Assembly (NCBI RefSeq): GCF_009793335.1
Contig: NZ_WING01000001.1
Span: 6,944,001-7,008,000 of the forward strand
Direction: 5' to 3'
DNA length: 64,000 nt
DNA from: Actinomadura sp. J1-007
GTDB lineage: Bacteria; Actinomycetota; Actinomycetes; Streptosporangiales; Streptosporangiaceae
Shown here: positions 43,255-52,236 of the stretch, piece after piece
Layout: the number at the start of each line of letters is the position of its first letter
How positions within the stretch are numbered: position 1 is the stretch's first letter
Notes under the pieces: model-generated
Databases searched by the model: none
Seen by the model: only the letters and a program-made list of their open reading frames with translations
What the model was told of the DNA's origin: nothing
Translations under genes and position numbers: made by a program

Positions 43255-44238
43255 TCAGGACGGGTCGGGCGCGGCGCCCCCGATCAGCTTCGTGGCGGCG
43301 GGCGTCACGCTGTGGATGGAGCGGTTGCCCCGGCGCTGGGTGGCGATCAGCCCCGCCTCGCGGAGCACGGTCGCGTGCTGGCTGGCCGCCGCGACGGACA
43401 CGCCCGTACGCCTCGCGATCTGAGTGGTGGTGGCAGCCTGCGCCGCGATCGTGGTCAGCACCACGGCCCGCGTGCGGCCGAGCAGCGCGGCGAGCGACCG
43501 GTGCGTGGGCGCCGGCGACGCCGCCGACAGCCAGCCCGGATCCGGGCCCGCCGGGAGGACCAGCACCGGCGGGCGGGCCGGATCGACGAGCGTGACGGGC
43601 CGCCGCCAGCAGAACAGGGAGGGCAGCAGCCGCAGCCCGCGGCCGTCCAGGCGCAGCTCCCGGTCCACCGGGTACGGCAGCTCCAGGACCGGCGGCCTCC
43701 AGCGGGAGCCGGGAAGCAGCCCCGCGAGCGTCCCGTCGACGCCCTCGTGCAGGAGGAGCTGCCCGCGGGTCGCGAGGTCGGTGTGCACCTGCGCCTGGAT
43801 CCGGGGCCAGTACGGCGCCAGCGCCGACCGGTGGTAGTCGCGGAGCGTGGCGACCAGAGCCGCGAGCGCCCGCTCGTCGCCCTCGACCAGCGCGGCGGTG
43901 CGCGGGTCGGCCTCCCCGCCGCGGCGCGCCGTACGGGCCAGCTCGGCGCGGATCCGTTCGGCCGGGGTGGACCGGATCAGGGCGAGGCCCTCCTCCAGCG
44001 TGCGGGCGCCGGGCGTCAGGAAGTCGGGCGACGTCCCGCGCGCCGGAGCCAGCTCCAGCAGCCAGCGCGTCGAGCGGGGAAGGCGGCGCACCACCCGCCG
44101 CCGCCACCCGTCGAAGATCAACGAGCCCTCTCCGTCGGAAATCTTATGCAGACTCAACAATATTTCCCAGAGCGGGTCGGGTTCATTGGCGAGACGGACG
44201 AATCCCATATCCTCGCGGGTGAAAACAATGCGCAGCAT
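43255..44238 (-). CDS. ArsR-type winged-helix transcriptional regulator with large N-terminal domain
   Basis: 327 residues, ATG 44238 (GGAGG upstream). The HTH is C-terminal: TTIAAQAATTTQIARRTGVSVAAASQHATVLREAGLIATQRRGNRSIHSVTP. The N-terminal 240 residues (RIVFTREDMGFVRLANEPDPLWEILLSLHKI) match actinobacterial regulators of the DUF5937/ArsR kind. It is divergent from the HAF-repeat gene, whose promoter shares the 177-bp intergenic region. Ligand unknown; no conserved metal-binding Cys pair is seen in the HTH. Confidence 0.83.
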   Translation of the reverse strand: MLRIVFTREDMGFVRLANEPDPLWEILLSLHKISDGEGSLIFDGWRRRVVRRLPRSTRWLLELAPARGTSPDFLTPGARTLEEGLALIRSTPAERIRAELARTARRGGEADPRTAALVEGDERALAALVATLRDYHRSALAPYWPRIQAQVHTDLATRGQLLLHEGVDGTLAGLLPGSRWRPPVLELPYPVDRELRLDGRGLRLLPSLFCWRRPVTLVDPARPPVLVLPAGPDPGWLSAASPAPTHRSLAALLGRTRAVVLTTIAAQAATTTQIARRTGVSVAAASQHATVLREAGLIATQRRGNRSIHSVTPAATKLIGGAAPDPS

Positions 44239-44415
44239 GAGCGGGGGGCCTCCGGCGGTACGGTCCTCTGGCTGTCAAACGCGGCGCCCTTCCCCCGATT
44301 CCCGGCATGGCCGCATCAGGACATATTTTCAGGCTGGCCTGAAACACCGCGCCCGGCGCCGAGCGGACCCCTGACGATGATCGCGGGCGGCACGATCTCA
44401 GAGGGGGAACCATTC

Positions 44416-45576
44416 ATGCGCATCCGCAGCGGACTGGCCACTGCGAGCATCACCTTGACCGCCGTCGCCGGACTGGCGGCCCCACCGGCCTCGGCTGCCC
44501 CGTCCGCCCCGTCCGGACCGTCCGGCCCCGGCGGGACGGCGCGCGCCGCGTCCTCCGGCGCGACGACGCTGTACGGCCCGGCGGGCGCCGACGCGATGCG
44601 GGCCGACGCCGAGCGCGCCGCGGGCACGGGCGTCACCCGGGCGTCCGACATCAACGACGCCGGACGGATCGTCGGGGACTCCGATGTCGGCGGAGCCTCC
44701 CGCGCCGTGCTGTGGGACGGGGGCAAGCCCACTGACCTCGGGGTCCTGAACCCCGGCGACCGCGCCAGCGAGGCGTTCGGCGTCAACACCGCCGGCGACG
44801 TCGTCGGTTGGTCGGGCGACAACAAGTTCCCCAACGGCTACACGCGGGGCGTGCTGTGGTCGGGCGGCAGGCCGGTCGAACTCGCGCCCCCGGTCCCCGG
44901 CCAGGACGCCTGGGGCACGGCGATCAACGACCAGGGGCAGGTCGCCGGCTGGTCCGGCACGTTCCTGACCGACATGCACGCCACGCTGTGGACCGGCGGT
45001 AAGCCGACCGCGCTCGGCGAGCTGCCCGGCGGACGGGTCAGCGTGGCCAACGACGCGAACGCCAAGGGCCAGGTCGTCGGAACGTCCCAGGTCCCCGGCG
45101 GCAACCGGGCCGTGCTGTGGGAGGGCCGCCGGGCGCCCGTCGACCTCGGCACGCTGCCCGGAGGCACCAGCAGCTGGGCCGAGGGCATCGCGTCCGACGG
45201 CCGGATCGTCGGCACGGCGACCGCCGAGGACGGCGCGAGCCACGCGGTGGTGTGGACGGACGGGAAGATCACCGACCTCGGCGCCCTGCCGGGCCTCGGC
45301 AACGGCAGCGCCAACGCCCTGAACGACGCCGGCCAGGTCGTCGGCGTGTCCGGTCCGCCGCCGCACCCCGCCGTGTGGGAGAACGGCTCCGCCGCCGACC
45401 TCGGGCTCCCCGCGGGCGCGACGGGCGGCCAGGCCCAGGCGGTCAACGGCGCAGGCCGGGCCGTCGGGAGCGCCGAGAAGGGCGACGGCTCCCGCGACGC
45501 GGTGCAGTGGACTTCCGCAGGCGGCACCTGGAAGCCCGAATTGCTGCCCCCGCTCGCTGCGGCTCAGAAGAACTGA
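44416..45576 (+). CDS. Secreted HAF-repeat (beta-propeller) protein
   Basis: 386 residues from ATG 44416 (AGGGGGA upstream). Signal peptide to about residue 30, then a Ser/Pro/Gly linker and seven or so repeats of about 45 residues in the pattern 'INDAGRIVGDS...AVLWDGGKPTDLG' (ASDINDAGRIVG, GVNTAGDVVGWS, AINDQGQVAGWS, DANAKGQVVGTS, GIASDGRIVGTA, ALNDAGQVVGVS, AVNGAGRAVGS). This is the HAF/extracellular repeat family, predicted beta-propeller, function unknown. Confidence 0.8.
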   Translation: MRIRSGLATASITLTAVAGLAAPPASAAPSAPSGPSGPGGTARAASSGATTLYGPAGADAMRADAERAAGTGVTRASDINDAGRIVGDSDVGGASRAVLWDGGKPTDLGVLNPGDRASEAFGVNTAGDVVGWSGDNKFPNGYTRGVLWSGGRPVELAPPVPGQDAWGTAINDQGQVAGWSGTFLTDMHATLWTGGKPTALGELPGGRVSVANDANAKGQVVGTSQVPGGNRAVLWEGRRAPVDLGTLPGGTSSWAEGIASDGRIVGTATAEDGASHAVVWTDGKITDLGALPGLGNGSANALNDAGQVVGVSGPPPHPAVWENGSAADLGLPAGATGGQAQAVNGAGRAVGSAEKGDGSRDAVQWTSAGGTWKPELLPPLAAAQKN

Positions 45577-45584
45577 TCCCCTCC

Positions 45585-45616
45585 GAATGCCACCGCCCGC
45601 GCGGGCGGTGGCATTC
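45585..45616. terminator. 16-bp perfect palindrome, terminator
   Basis: GAATGCCACCGCCCGC immediately followed by its exact complement. It starts 9 bp after the HAF-repeat gene stop and would fold with a small terminal loop. Confidence 0.7.
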
Positions 45617-45735
45617 CCGGAACAAATTCGCAGCGCATCGCGCCGCAGGCGTCCGGACCGTTCAGAGGCCACCGAACGGTGAAATGCGCTTTCGCGGCGG
45701 CGAGCCGCTTTCGTGGACCCCTCTTAGGGAGACCT

Positions 45736-47220
45736 GTGCAACGTAGAATTGTCATGCCGCTGCGGGCCGGGCTTTTGGCCCTCGCGCTCGTCCTGACGGC
45801 CGGAACGGCTTCCAGCGCTTCCAGCGCGTTCAGCGCGTCCGGCGGGGAGGCCGCCGATACCGCCAAGATCACGCCCTCGCTGGCCTCCGAGCTCCGCCGG
45901 GACGGCCGCGCGACCTTCTTCGTACGGCTGAAGGGCCGCGCCGACCTCACCTCCGTCAGGAAACTCCGGCGGCACTCCGAACGGGCCGCCGCCGGATACC
46001 GGGCGCTGACCGCCGCCGCCGAACGCGACCAGCGCGGCCTGCGGCGGATGCTCACCGCCGAGGGCGCGGACTTCGAGTCGTTCTGGATCGTCAACACCGT
46101 CCTGGTGCGGAACGCCGACGCCGCCCTCGCGGCCAGGATCGCCGCACGTCCCGAGGTGACCGGCCTCCAGCGGCGGCAGCAGGTGCGGCGTGCGCCGGCC
46201 GCGCCGGCGAGCGCCGCGGCCAAGGCCGCCGGGCCGGAATGGAACATCGAGCGGATCCGCGCCCCCAAGGTCTGGCAGGACCTCGGCGTCCGGGGCGAGA
46301 ACATCGTCGTCGCCGGCATCGACACCGGCGCGCGGTTCGACCACCCGGCCCTGCTGGGCCACTACCGCGGCCGGGCGCCGGACGGGACCGTGAGCCACGC
46401 CTACAACTGGCTGGACGCGATGGACAACTGCCCGAAACTGGGCAAGCCCGCGGGCGTGCCCTGCGACCTGGACTCCGGCGGACACGGTTCGCACACCATC
46501 GGCACGGCGGTCGGCGACGACGGCGCCGGCAACCAGATCGGCGTGGCGCCCGGCGCGAAGTGGATCTCCGCGGCGGCCGGCGGGGTCTTCCTCCTCCAGG
46601 AGGGCCTGCTGAGGTCCGGCCAGTGGGTCATGGCGCCGACCGACCTCAACGGCGCCGACCCCCGGCCCGACCTGGCGGCGAACGTCGTGACCAACTCCTG
46701 GGGCTGGGCCAACTGGGAGAACGACTTCTTCGCCGACATGATCGACAACTGGGTCGGCGTCGGGATCTTCCCGGTGTTCGGCGCGGGCAACAGCGGCCCC
46801 GCGTGCGGCACGACCGTCCCGCCCGGCCACGGTCCCGCCGCCTACACCGTCGGCGCGACCGGCGGCACGGACGCGATCTGGAACAACTCCAGCCGCGGCC
46901 CGTCCGCGCTGGACGGCGGGACCAAGCCGAACATCGCCGCGCCCGGCGCCGACATCCGCTCGGTGTCGCCCGGCGGCGGCTACGCCGTCCTGTCCGGCAC
47001 CTCGATGGCCACCCCGCACGTCGCCGGGACGGTCGCGCTGATGTGGTCGGCCAACCCCGCCCTCGTCGGCGACGTCCAGCGGACCCGCCAGATCCTCGAC
47101 GCCACGGCCGTGGACGCCTCCGACCTCGGTTGCGGCGGCACGGCCGAGAACAACAACGTCTACGGGCAGGGACGGCTGGACGCCTTCGCCGCCGTCCAAG
47201 CCTCCCTCCCGGCACGCTGA
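45736..47220 (+). CDS. Secreted subtilisin-type S8 serine protease
   Basis: 494 residues from GTG 45736 (AGGGAG five bases upstream). Signal peptide, then an I9-like propeptide (about 35-165), and the peptidase with Asp in VAGIDTG, His in GGHGSHTIG, Asn in FGAGNSG and Ser in [11 protein letters not shown]. Two Cys pairs ([13 protein letters not shown] and ACGTT...LGCGG) may form disulfides. It is a calcium-dependent extracellular protease of the kind common in mycelial actinomycetes. Confidence 0.9.
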   Translation: MQRRIVMPLRAGLLALALVLTAGTASSASSAFSASGGEAADTAKITPSLASELRRDGRATFFVRLKGRADLTSVRKLRRHSERAAAGYRALTAAAERDQRGLRRMLTAEGADFESFWIVNTVLVRNADAALAARIAARPEVTGLQRRQQVRRAPAAPASAAAKAAGPEWNIERIRAPKVWQDLGVRGENIVVAGIDTGARFDHPALLGHYRGRAPDGTVSHAYNWLDAMDNCPKLGKPAGVPCDLDSGGHGSHTIGTAVGDDGAGNQIGVAPGAKWISAAAGGVFLLQEGLLRSGQWVMAPTDLNGADPRPDLAANVVTNSWGWANWENDFFADMIDNWVGVGIFPVFGAGNSGPACGTTVPPGHGPAAYTVGATGGTDAIWNNSSRGPSALDGGTKPNIAAPGADIRSVSPGGGYAVLSGTSMATPHVAGTVALMWSANPALVGDVQRTRQILDATAVDASDLGCGGTAENNNVYGQGRLDAFAAVQASLPAR

Positions 47221-47264
47221 ACCGGGCCGCCGCGCCGTCCCCGCACGGCGCGGCGGCCCTCTCC

Positions 47265-47298
47265 GGAAAGTACTTGCCAATCTGGAAAGTATTTGCCA
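47265..47298. promoter_or_regulatory. 15-bp direct repeat in promoter of membrane/wHTH operon
   Basis: GGAAAGTACTTGCCA at 47265-47279 and GGAAAGTATTTGCCA at 47284-47298 (19-bp period, one mismatch), 33 bp upstream of the first gene. Tandem sites of this sort (AAGTATTTGCCA) fit autoregulation by the downstream winged-helix protein. Confidence 0.6.
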
Positions 47299-47330
47299 TG
47301 ATGGCACCCTCACGTTGAGGAGGAGTGCCG

Positions 47331-47771
47331 ATGGCCGAGACCGATTCGATGGACGCCGCGGAGGCGCTCGCGCGCGCCGACGGGCTCAGGGACGCGGTCA
47401 ACCGGCGTTCGCGCTGGCTGGTGCGCTACCAACTGGCGTACGGGGTGACGTCGTTCGCCATGGTGCTGGCGCTCGGGCTGTTCGAGGGCGCCGCGGGGGT
47501 CGTGGTCAGCATGGCCCTGTGGGTCCCCGCGATCGTCGCGCTGACGGTCTACGCCGCGCGGCAGCCCGTCGCGCACCGCGGCATGGCGCGTTCGCACGGC
47601 GTGATGATCGGCGCCTGGGGAGTGCTGTACGGCGCCGCGCTGGCGGTCGGCATCCCCGCGTTCCCCGGCGACCTGGCCTGGTGGCTGCCCGCCGCCGCGG
47701 CGGTCTCGGCGCCCGGCCTGGCGAGCGCCTGGCTCACGTCCCGGCGCACGGCCCCGCGGGCGGCATGGTGA
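47331..47771 (+). CDS. Four-helix membrane protein
   Basis: 146 residues, ATG with GAGGAGGAG upstream. An acidic start and Arg-rich stretch (DAVNRRSRWLVRY) lead into four TM segments (QLAYGVTSFAMVLALG; VVSMALWVPAIVALTVY; GVMIGAWGVLYGAALAVG; WWLPAAAAVSAPGLAS). The family commonly occurs with a winged-helix regulator in actinobacteria; the next gene is that regulator and overlaps it. Function unknown. Confidence 0.75.
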   Translation: MAETDSMDAAEALARADGLRDAVNRRSRWLVRYQLAYGVTSFAMVLALGLFEGAAGVVVSMALWVPAIVALTVYAARQPVAHRGMARSHGVMIGAWGVLYGAALAVGIPAFPGDLAWWLPAAAAVSAPGLASAWLTSRRTAPRAAW

Positions 47772-48082
47772 ACCACCCGAGGCACGCGCTGGACGAGGTG
47801 ATCCACGCCCCCGTCCGCTTCTCCATCATGGCGACGCTGGCCGCCGCCGAGAAGGCCGAGTTCGGCTTCGTGCGCGACACCGTCGAGGTGAGCGACTCGG
47901 TCCTGTCCAAGCAGGTCGCCACCCTGGAGAAGGCCGGCTACCTCAAGGTCACCAAGGGCTACGTGGGCAAGCGCCCCCGCACCTGGCTCTCGATCACCGC
48001 CGAGGGCCGCGAAGCCTTCACCGCCCACTGCGACGCCCTCCGAACCATCACCGAAAGCGCCACCCGCCCCCTGACCGCCTGA
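47765..48082 (+). CDS. Winged-helix transcriptional regulator (PadR/MarR-like)
   Basis: 105 residues; ATG overlaps the preceding stop. Single winged-helix domain: IHAPVRFSIMATLAAAEKAEFGFVRDTVEVSDSVLSKQVATLEKAGYLKVTKGYVGKRPRTWLSITAEGREAF. It lacks an effector domain and probably dimerises through the C-terminal helix. It probably binds the direct repeats before the operon and represses it. Confidence 0.82.
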   Translation: MVNHPRHALDEVIHAPVRFSIMATLAAAEKAEFGFVRDTVEVSDSVLSKQVATLEKAGYLKVTKGYVGKRPRTWLSITAEGREAFTAHCDALRTITESATRPLTA

Positions 48083-48123
48083 CCCCGCAATGGGGCGGGG
48101 CAGAACGGAATGGGTTGGGAAGG

Positions 48124-48154
48124 GACCGGTCCCCTCCGTAGGAGGGGGCCGGTC
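48124..48154. terminator. Hairpin terminator between convergent genes
   Basis: GACCGGTCCCCTCC pairs with GGAGGGGGCCGGTC (14 bp, one G-T wobble) across a 3-base loop. Lies between convergent stops at 48082 and 48190. Confidence 0.6.
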
Positions 48155-48189
48155 CGGTTGGGGGAGGAGTGGGCAGGTCCTGGGAGGGG

Positions 48190-49977
48190 TTAGAGGTGTT
48201 GTTCGGTGGCTCGGGTGCGGTGGTAGTCGGCCTGGCGGTCGTCGGTGATGTAGGCGGGGACGGGGAAGTCCCACCAGCCCGGCGTCCACGGTCCGGCGGC
48301 GTCCCGGTCGGTGGGGACCTCGACCAGGGCCGGGCCGCCGGAGGCGATGGCCTTGCGCAGCGTCGGCTCCAGCGCGTCCGGGCCGTCCACGCGCCACGAC
48401 TCCAGGCCGAACGCGCGGCCCAGCGCGGCGAAGTCGGGGCTGTACGGCTCGCCGGACGGGCGGTTGAACTCCGTCCCGATGTGCCGGGACGTCAGCTTGC
48501 GCTGCCCGCCGCGGATCGACAGGTAGCCGCTGTTGTTCTGCACGACGAACACCACCGGGATGTTCCCGGTCACGCACAGGGCGATCTCCTGCGCGGTCAT
48601 CAGGAAGTCGCCGTCGCCGAGCACGCAGACGACGTGGCGGTCCGGGCGGCCGAGCTTGGCGCCGATGGCGGCGGGCACCGCCCAGCCCATCGTGGAGAAC
48701 CCGCCGGACGTCAGGTGGGTGCGCGGCTCGTACACCGGGAACGTCTGCTTGACCGCGCCCTGCGTGTTGCCCGACCCGACGACGACGATCGCGTCCCGGG
48801 GCAGCGCCTTGCGCAGCGCGCCGAGGGGGCGCTGCGAGGTGAACGGGAAGCGGTCGCTGTCGCGCCGCGAGGAGAGCTGCGCCTCCCAGTCGCGCTGGAG
48901 GGTGGCGAGCTCCTCCAGGTACTCGGGACGGTCCGGGGCCGACTCGGGCAGCGCGGCGGTGAGGGCCTCGACGGCGCGGCGGGCGTCCGCGACGATGCCG
49001 ACCTCCGCCGGGTAGTTCTTGCCGATCTCGTGCGGGTCGATGTCGATGTGGATCAGCCGGGCGGGCGGGATCGAGAAGCTCACGCCCTTGGCGTAGCTGG
49101 ACGCCGACCAGTCGGTGAACCGGCAGCCGACCGCGACCACGACGTCGGCCGACGAGGCGATCGCGTTGCCGGGGATCGTGCCGGTCTGCCCGACGCTGCC
49201 CGCGAACAGCGCGTGGTCCTCGGGGAACGCGCCCTTGCCGTTCCACGTGGTCACCACGGGGATCTGCCACCGCTCCGCGAGCGCCAGCACCTCGCCGCAC
49301 GCGTCGGCGGTGATCGCGCCGCCGCCGAGGGCGAGGACGGGCCTGCGCGCGCCGTGCAGCACGGCGGCGGCGCGCTCGATCGCCGCCGGGTCGGGGAACT
49401 GGCGGCCCACCGGCAGCCGCGGCGCGAGGTCGTGCAGGTCCACCTCGGCGCTCTCGGCCTGCACGTCCATCGGCACCTCGACGTGCACCGGACCCGGCCG
49501 CCCGGTGAGCATCGAGTTGAACGACCGGTGCAGGATGAACGGCAGCTCCTCGACCCGCGTCGCCACCCAGTGCCGCTTCGACACCGCCTCGGCGGCCTTC
49601 GGGAAGTCGTTGGCGTTGTTGCGGTCCAGCTCCTGGAGCAGGCCGTGGCCCCGCATGTGCGTGGGCGGGCCGCCGGTGACGACCAGCACGCCGGTGGAGT
49701 CGGCGAACGCGGTGGCCAGCCCGATCAGCGTGTTGCTGGCCCCGGCGCCGATCGAGGCGAGCGCGGCCATCGGCCGCCCCGTCACCCGGTAGTGGCCGTC
49801 GGCGAGGTGCACGGCGCTCTGCTCGTGGAACACCTGGTGGAACGGGATGCGGGACTCGTCGTCCAGGAAGGCGTCGGTGACCGACCAGATCCCGTGGCCC
49901 GGGATCCCGGCCACATGGTCGACGCCGTACGCGCGCAGGGTCCGCGCGATGATCTGGCCGCCCGTCAGCTTGGGCAC
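48190..49977 (-). CDS. Thiamine-diphosphate-dependent enzyme, acetolactate-synthase-like
   Basis: 595 residues from GTG 49977 (AAAGGA eight bases upstream). All three ThDP-enzyme domains are present: the catalytic Glu52 in FHEQSAVHLADGHYRVTG, the central Rossmann-like domain with IDIDPHEIGKNY, and the ThDP/Mg motif VLGDGDFLMTAQEIALCVTGNIPVVFVVQNN. It decarboxylates a 2-keto acid and/or ligates it to another carbonyl. It is last in a minus-strand series after a HisD-like dehydrogenase, APC permease and ThuA-like gene, so it acts in degradation of an unknown compound rather than branched-chain amino-acid synthesis. Confidence 0.85.
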   Translation of the reverse strand: MPKLTGGQIIARTLRAYGVDHVAGIPGHGIWSVTDAFLDDESRIPFHQVFHEQSAVHLADGHYRVTGRPMAALASIGAGASNTLIGLATAFADSTGVLVVTGGPPTHMRGHGLLQELDRNNANDFPKAAEAVSKRHWVATRVEELPFILHRSFNSMLTGRPGPVHVEVPMDVQAESAEVDLHDLAPRLPVGRQFPDPAAIERAAAVLHGARRPVLALGGGAITADACGEVLALAERWQIPVVTTWNGKGAFPEDHALFAGSVGQTGTIPGNAIASSADVVVAVGCRFTDWSASSYAKGVSFSIPPARLIHIDIDPHEIGKNYPAEVGIVADARRAVEALTAALPESAPDRPEYLEELATLQRDWEAQLSSRRDSDRFPFTSQRPLGALRKALPRDAIVVVGSGNTQGAVKQTFPVYEPRTHLTSGGFSTMGWAVPAAIGAKLGRPDRHVVCVLGDGDFLMTAQEIALCVTGNIPVVFVVQNNSGYLSIRGGQRKLTSRHIGTEFNRPSGEPYSPDFAALGRAFGLESWRVDGPDALEPTLRKAIASGGPALVEVPTDRDAAGPWTPGWWDFPVPAYITDDRQADYHRTRATEQHL

Positions 49978-50042
49978 GTTGGCAGTCCTTTCGGGGTGTT
50001 CGGGTCCGCGCGGGTGCGCGGCGCGTGTTCGGATTCCAGGGG

Positions 50043-50614
50043 TCAGCGGCCGGCCCAGGCGATGCCCTGCTCGACCAGCCGGGTGACGTCCGGGCCGGCC
50101 AGGTCATCCACGTCGTGGCCGACCGCGCTGTAGAAGACGCGGCCGGCGCCCCACCGGCGCGTCCACGCCTGCGGCATCCGGTGGCCGTCCAGCCAGGGCA
50201 GGTGCTCGCCGGTGAACGTCGTCTCGGCGAGCACGTGGTTGTTGGGGTCGACGAGCATGTAGTACTGCTCGGACGCGACGCGGAAGTCGCGCACGCCGCG
50301 GGTGATCTCGTGCTCGGGGTCGGTGATCCGCACCGTGTACGGGTGCTTCACGCCCTCGCCCGCCGGGTGCTCGGCGAAGCTGCCCCCGAGCATCAGGTGG
50401 TAGCGCAGGCTCGCGCGGAACGCGGCGGCGGCGCCGTGCCAGGCGACGACCCCGGCGCCGCCCTCCACCGCGGTCAGCAGGCCCTCCTCCTGCGCGGCGG
50501 ACAGACCCTCGGTGGTGAGCGCCCCTGCCGGGCCAGCAGCGGCCGGGCCCAGGCGGCGACCTCGTACGGCCGGTGGCCCGGCCATCCGCCGTACAGGTAG
50601 AGCGCGCGTCTCAT
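50043..50614 (-). pseudogene. ThuA-like gene with internal deletion/frameshift
   Basis: ATG 50614 starts MRRALYLYGGWPGHRPYEVAAW, the N-terminus of ThuA-like (trehalose-utilisation/glutamine-amidotransferase-like fold) proteins. The C-terminal part (VVAWHGAAAAFRASLRYHLMLGGSF, SEQYYMLVDPNNHVLA, TFTGEHLPWLDG, VFYSAVGHDVDDL) is in another frame. About 40 residues that normally separate 'PLL' from 'LTTEGLS' (including a strand-turn-strand) are missing at about 50508-50530. Either a real deletion or an assembly collapse. Overlaps the APC permease stop by four bases. Confidence 0.65.
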
Positions 50615-52158
50615 GGGGCCTCCATCTCGGAACGGCGGCGGCGGAGCCGGTCGGCGATCTCGATCGCGTCGCCCTCGGGCGCGGTCGAGCCCGCTCCCGG
50701 ACGGGCGATGAGCAGGTACGCGAGCCCGACCAGCACGACGACGGCGAACCCGATCAGCGCGATCCACCGGTCGTAGAAGGCGAGGCCGCCGTCCCCGGTC
50801 GGGCGGGCCAGCAGCACGATCGCGACGACCCCGTACGCCAGGGCGCCGACGGTCACCGGCAGCCCGGCCCGGCCGAGGCTCCACGCGCCGCCCGGCCGCC
50901 AGCCGCGCAGCCGCATCCGCAGCGCCGCCAGCACGACCATCTGGAACGCGACGTACCCGGCGAGCATCTGGAACGCGGCGATCCGGAACAGCGAGTCGGG
51001 GGAGTAGTACACGAACACGTACAGCGCGAGCGGCGGGACGTTGACCGCGAGCAGGGCGTTCCTCGGGACCTTGCGCCTCGGGTGGACGCGCGAGAACCAC
51101 GCGTTCCCCGGGAACATCCGGTCGCGGGCGAACGAGAACACCAGGCGGCTCGCGGCGGCCTGCTGCCCCATCACGCAGGCGAGGAACGAGGTCAGCGCGA
51201 CCACGAGGAACGCCTTGGTGCCGACCGTGCCGATCGAGTTCTGGAGGATGGCCGGGATCGGCTGGGCGAGGTCGCCCGACACGATCGCCCGAAGGTCGGG
51301 GGCGGCCAGCACGTACCCGGCGAACGACAGCAGCGCCGAGCCGCCGCCGACGAGGACGGTGAGCTGCATGGCGCGCGGGATGCGGCGGGCCGGGTCCGGG
51401 ACCTCCTCGGCGACCTCGCCGCACGCCTCGAAGCCGTAGAACAGCAGCAGCCCGACCAGGGACGCGCCGAGGAACGCCCCGGCGTAGCCGCCGCCGTGGC
51501 CCGTGCCCATCGTGTCGAGGAACACCGAGAACGGCTGGCGCCGTTCGAAGGCCAGCAGGTACAGCCCGACGGCGAGCACCCCGACCAGCTCCGCCGCCAG
51601 CCCGATCTTGGAGATGCGCGCGAGCGTCCTGGTGCCGGTGATGTTCAGCACCAGCGCGAGCGCGGTGACCGCGACCGCGATCAGCAGCCTGTTGCCGGGC
51701 GTGGACGCGGACGAGGCGCCCGGGTCGTCCGCCGTGCCGAACAGCAGCCCGGCCACGAAGTCGGCGCTGAACAGCGCGGTCGTGGTGATGCCGATGACCA
51801 CGCCGCAGATGTAGATCCACGACAGCAGCCAGGCGTACCGGCCGCCCCAGAGCCGCCGGCCCCACTGGTAGAGGCCGCCGGCCAGCGGGTACTGCGCGAC
51901 GATCTCGCCGAACACCAGCGCGACGAGGAACTGCCCGCCGGCCACCACGAAGATCCAGAACATCGCGGGCGGCCCCGCCTGGGTGAGCCCCATCGCGAAC
52001 TGCGCGATGACGCCGACCAGCGGCGACAGGTAGAGGAAGCCGAGCGCGAAGTTGGCCCACAGGCTCATCTCGCGGTCGAACTTCTGCTCGTAGCCGAGCG
52101 CCGCGAGATGCCCGTCGTCCTCGGACAGCGGGCTCTCGCGCTTGTCCGTCATCGACAT
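50611..52158 (-). CDS. APC-superfamily amino-acid/amine permease
   Basis: 515 residues, ATG 52158. Twelve TM segments; motif GYEQKFDREMSLWANFALGFLYLSP and the conserved LVFGEIVAQYPLAGGLYQW near TM3 mark amino-acid permeases of the APC superfamily (amine/choline- or GABA-permease-like). A later FYGFEACGEVAEEVPDPARRIP is the usual cytoplasmic loop. It would import the substrate of the adjacent HisD-like and ThDP enzymes. Shares four bases with the ThuA-like gene start. Confidence 0.86.
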   Translation of the reverse strand: MSMTDKRESPLSEDDGHLAALGYEQKFDREMSLWANFALGFLYLSPLVGVIAQFAMGLTQAGPPAMFWIFVVAGGQFLVALVFGEIVAQYPLAGGLYQWGRRLWGGRYAWLLSWIYICGVVIGITTTALFSADFVAGLLFGTADDPGASSASTPGNRLLIAVAVTALALVLNITGTRTLARISKIGLAAELVGVLAVGLYLLAFERRQPFSVFLDTMGTGHGGGYAGAFLGASLVGLLLFYGFEACGEVAEEVPDPARRIPRAMQLTVLVGGGSALLSFAGYVLAAPDLRAIVSGDLAQPIPAILQNSIGTVGTKAFLVVALTSFLACVMGQQAAASRLVFSFARDRMFPGNAWFSRVHPRRKVPRNALLAVNVPPLALYVFVYYSPDSLFRIAAFQMLAGYVAFQMVVLAALRMRLRGWRPGGAWSLGRAGLPVTVGALAYGVVAIVLLARPTGDGGLAFYDRWIALIGFAVVVLVGLAYLLIARPGAGSTAPEGDAIEIADRLRRRRSEMEAP

Positions 52159-52236
52159 GACCTCACCTCTCTCCGCCCCGTCCGCGCCACGCCTTCCACG
52201 CTCCCGCCGCCCCCGTCCCGGCAGGGGGCGGGGCGG

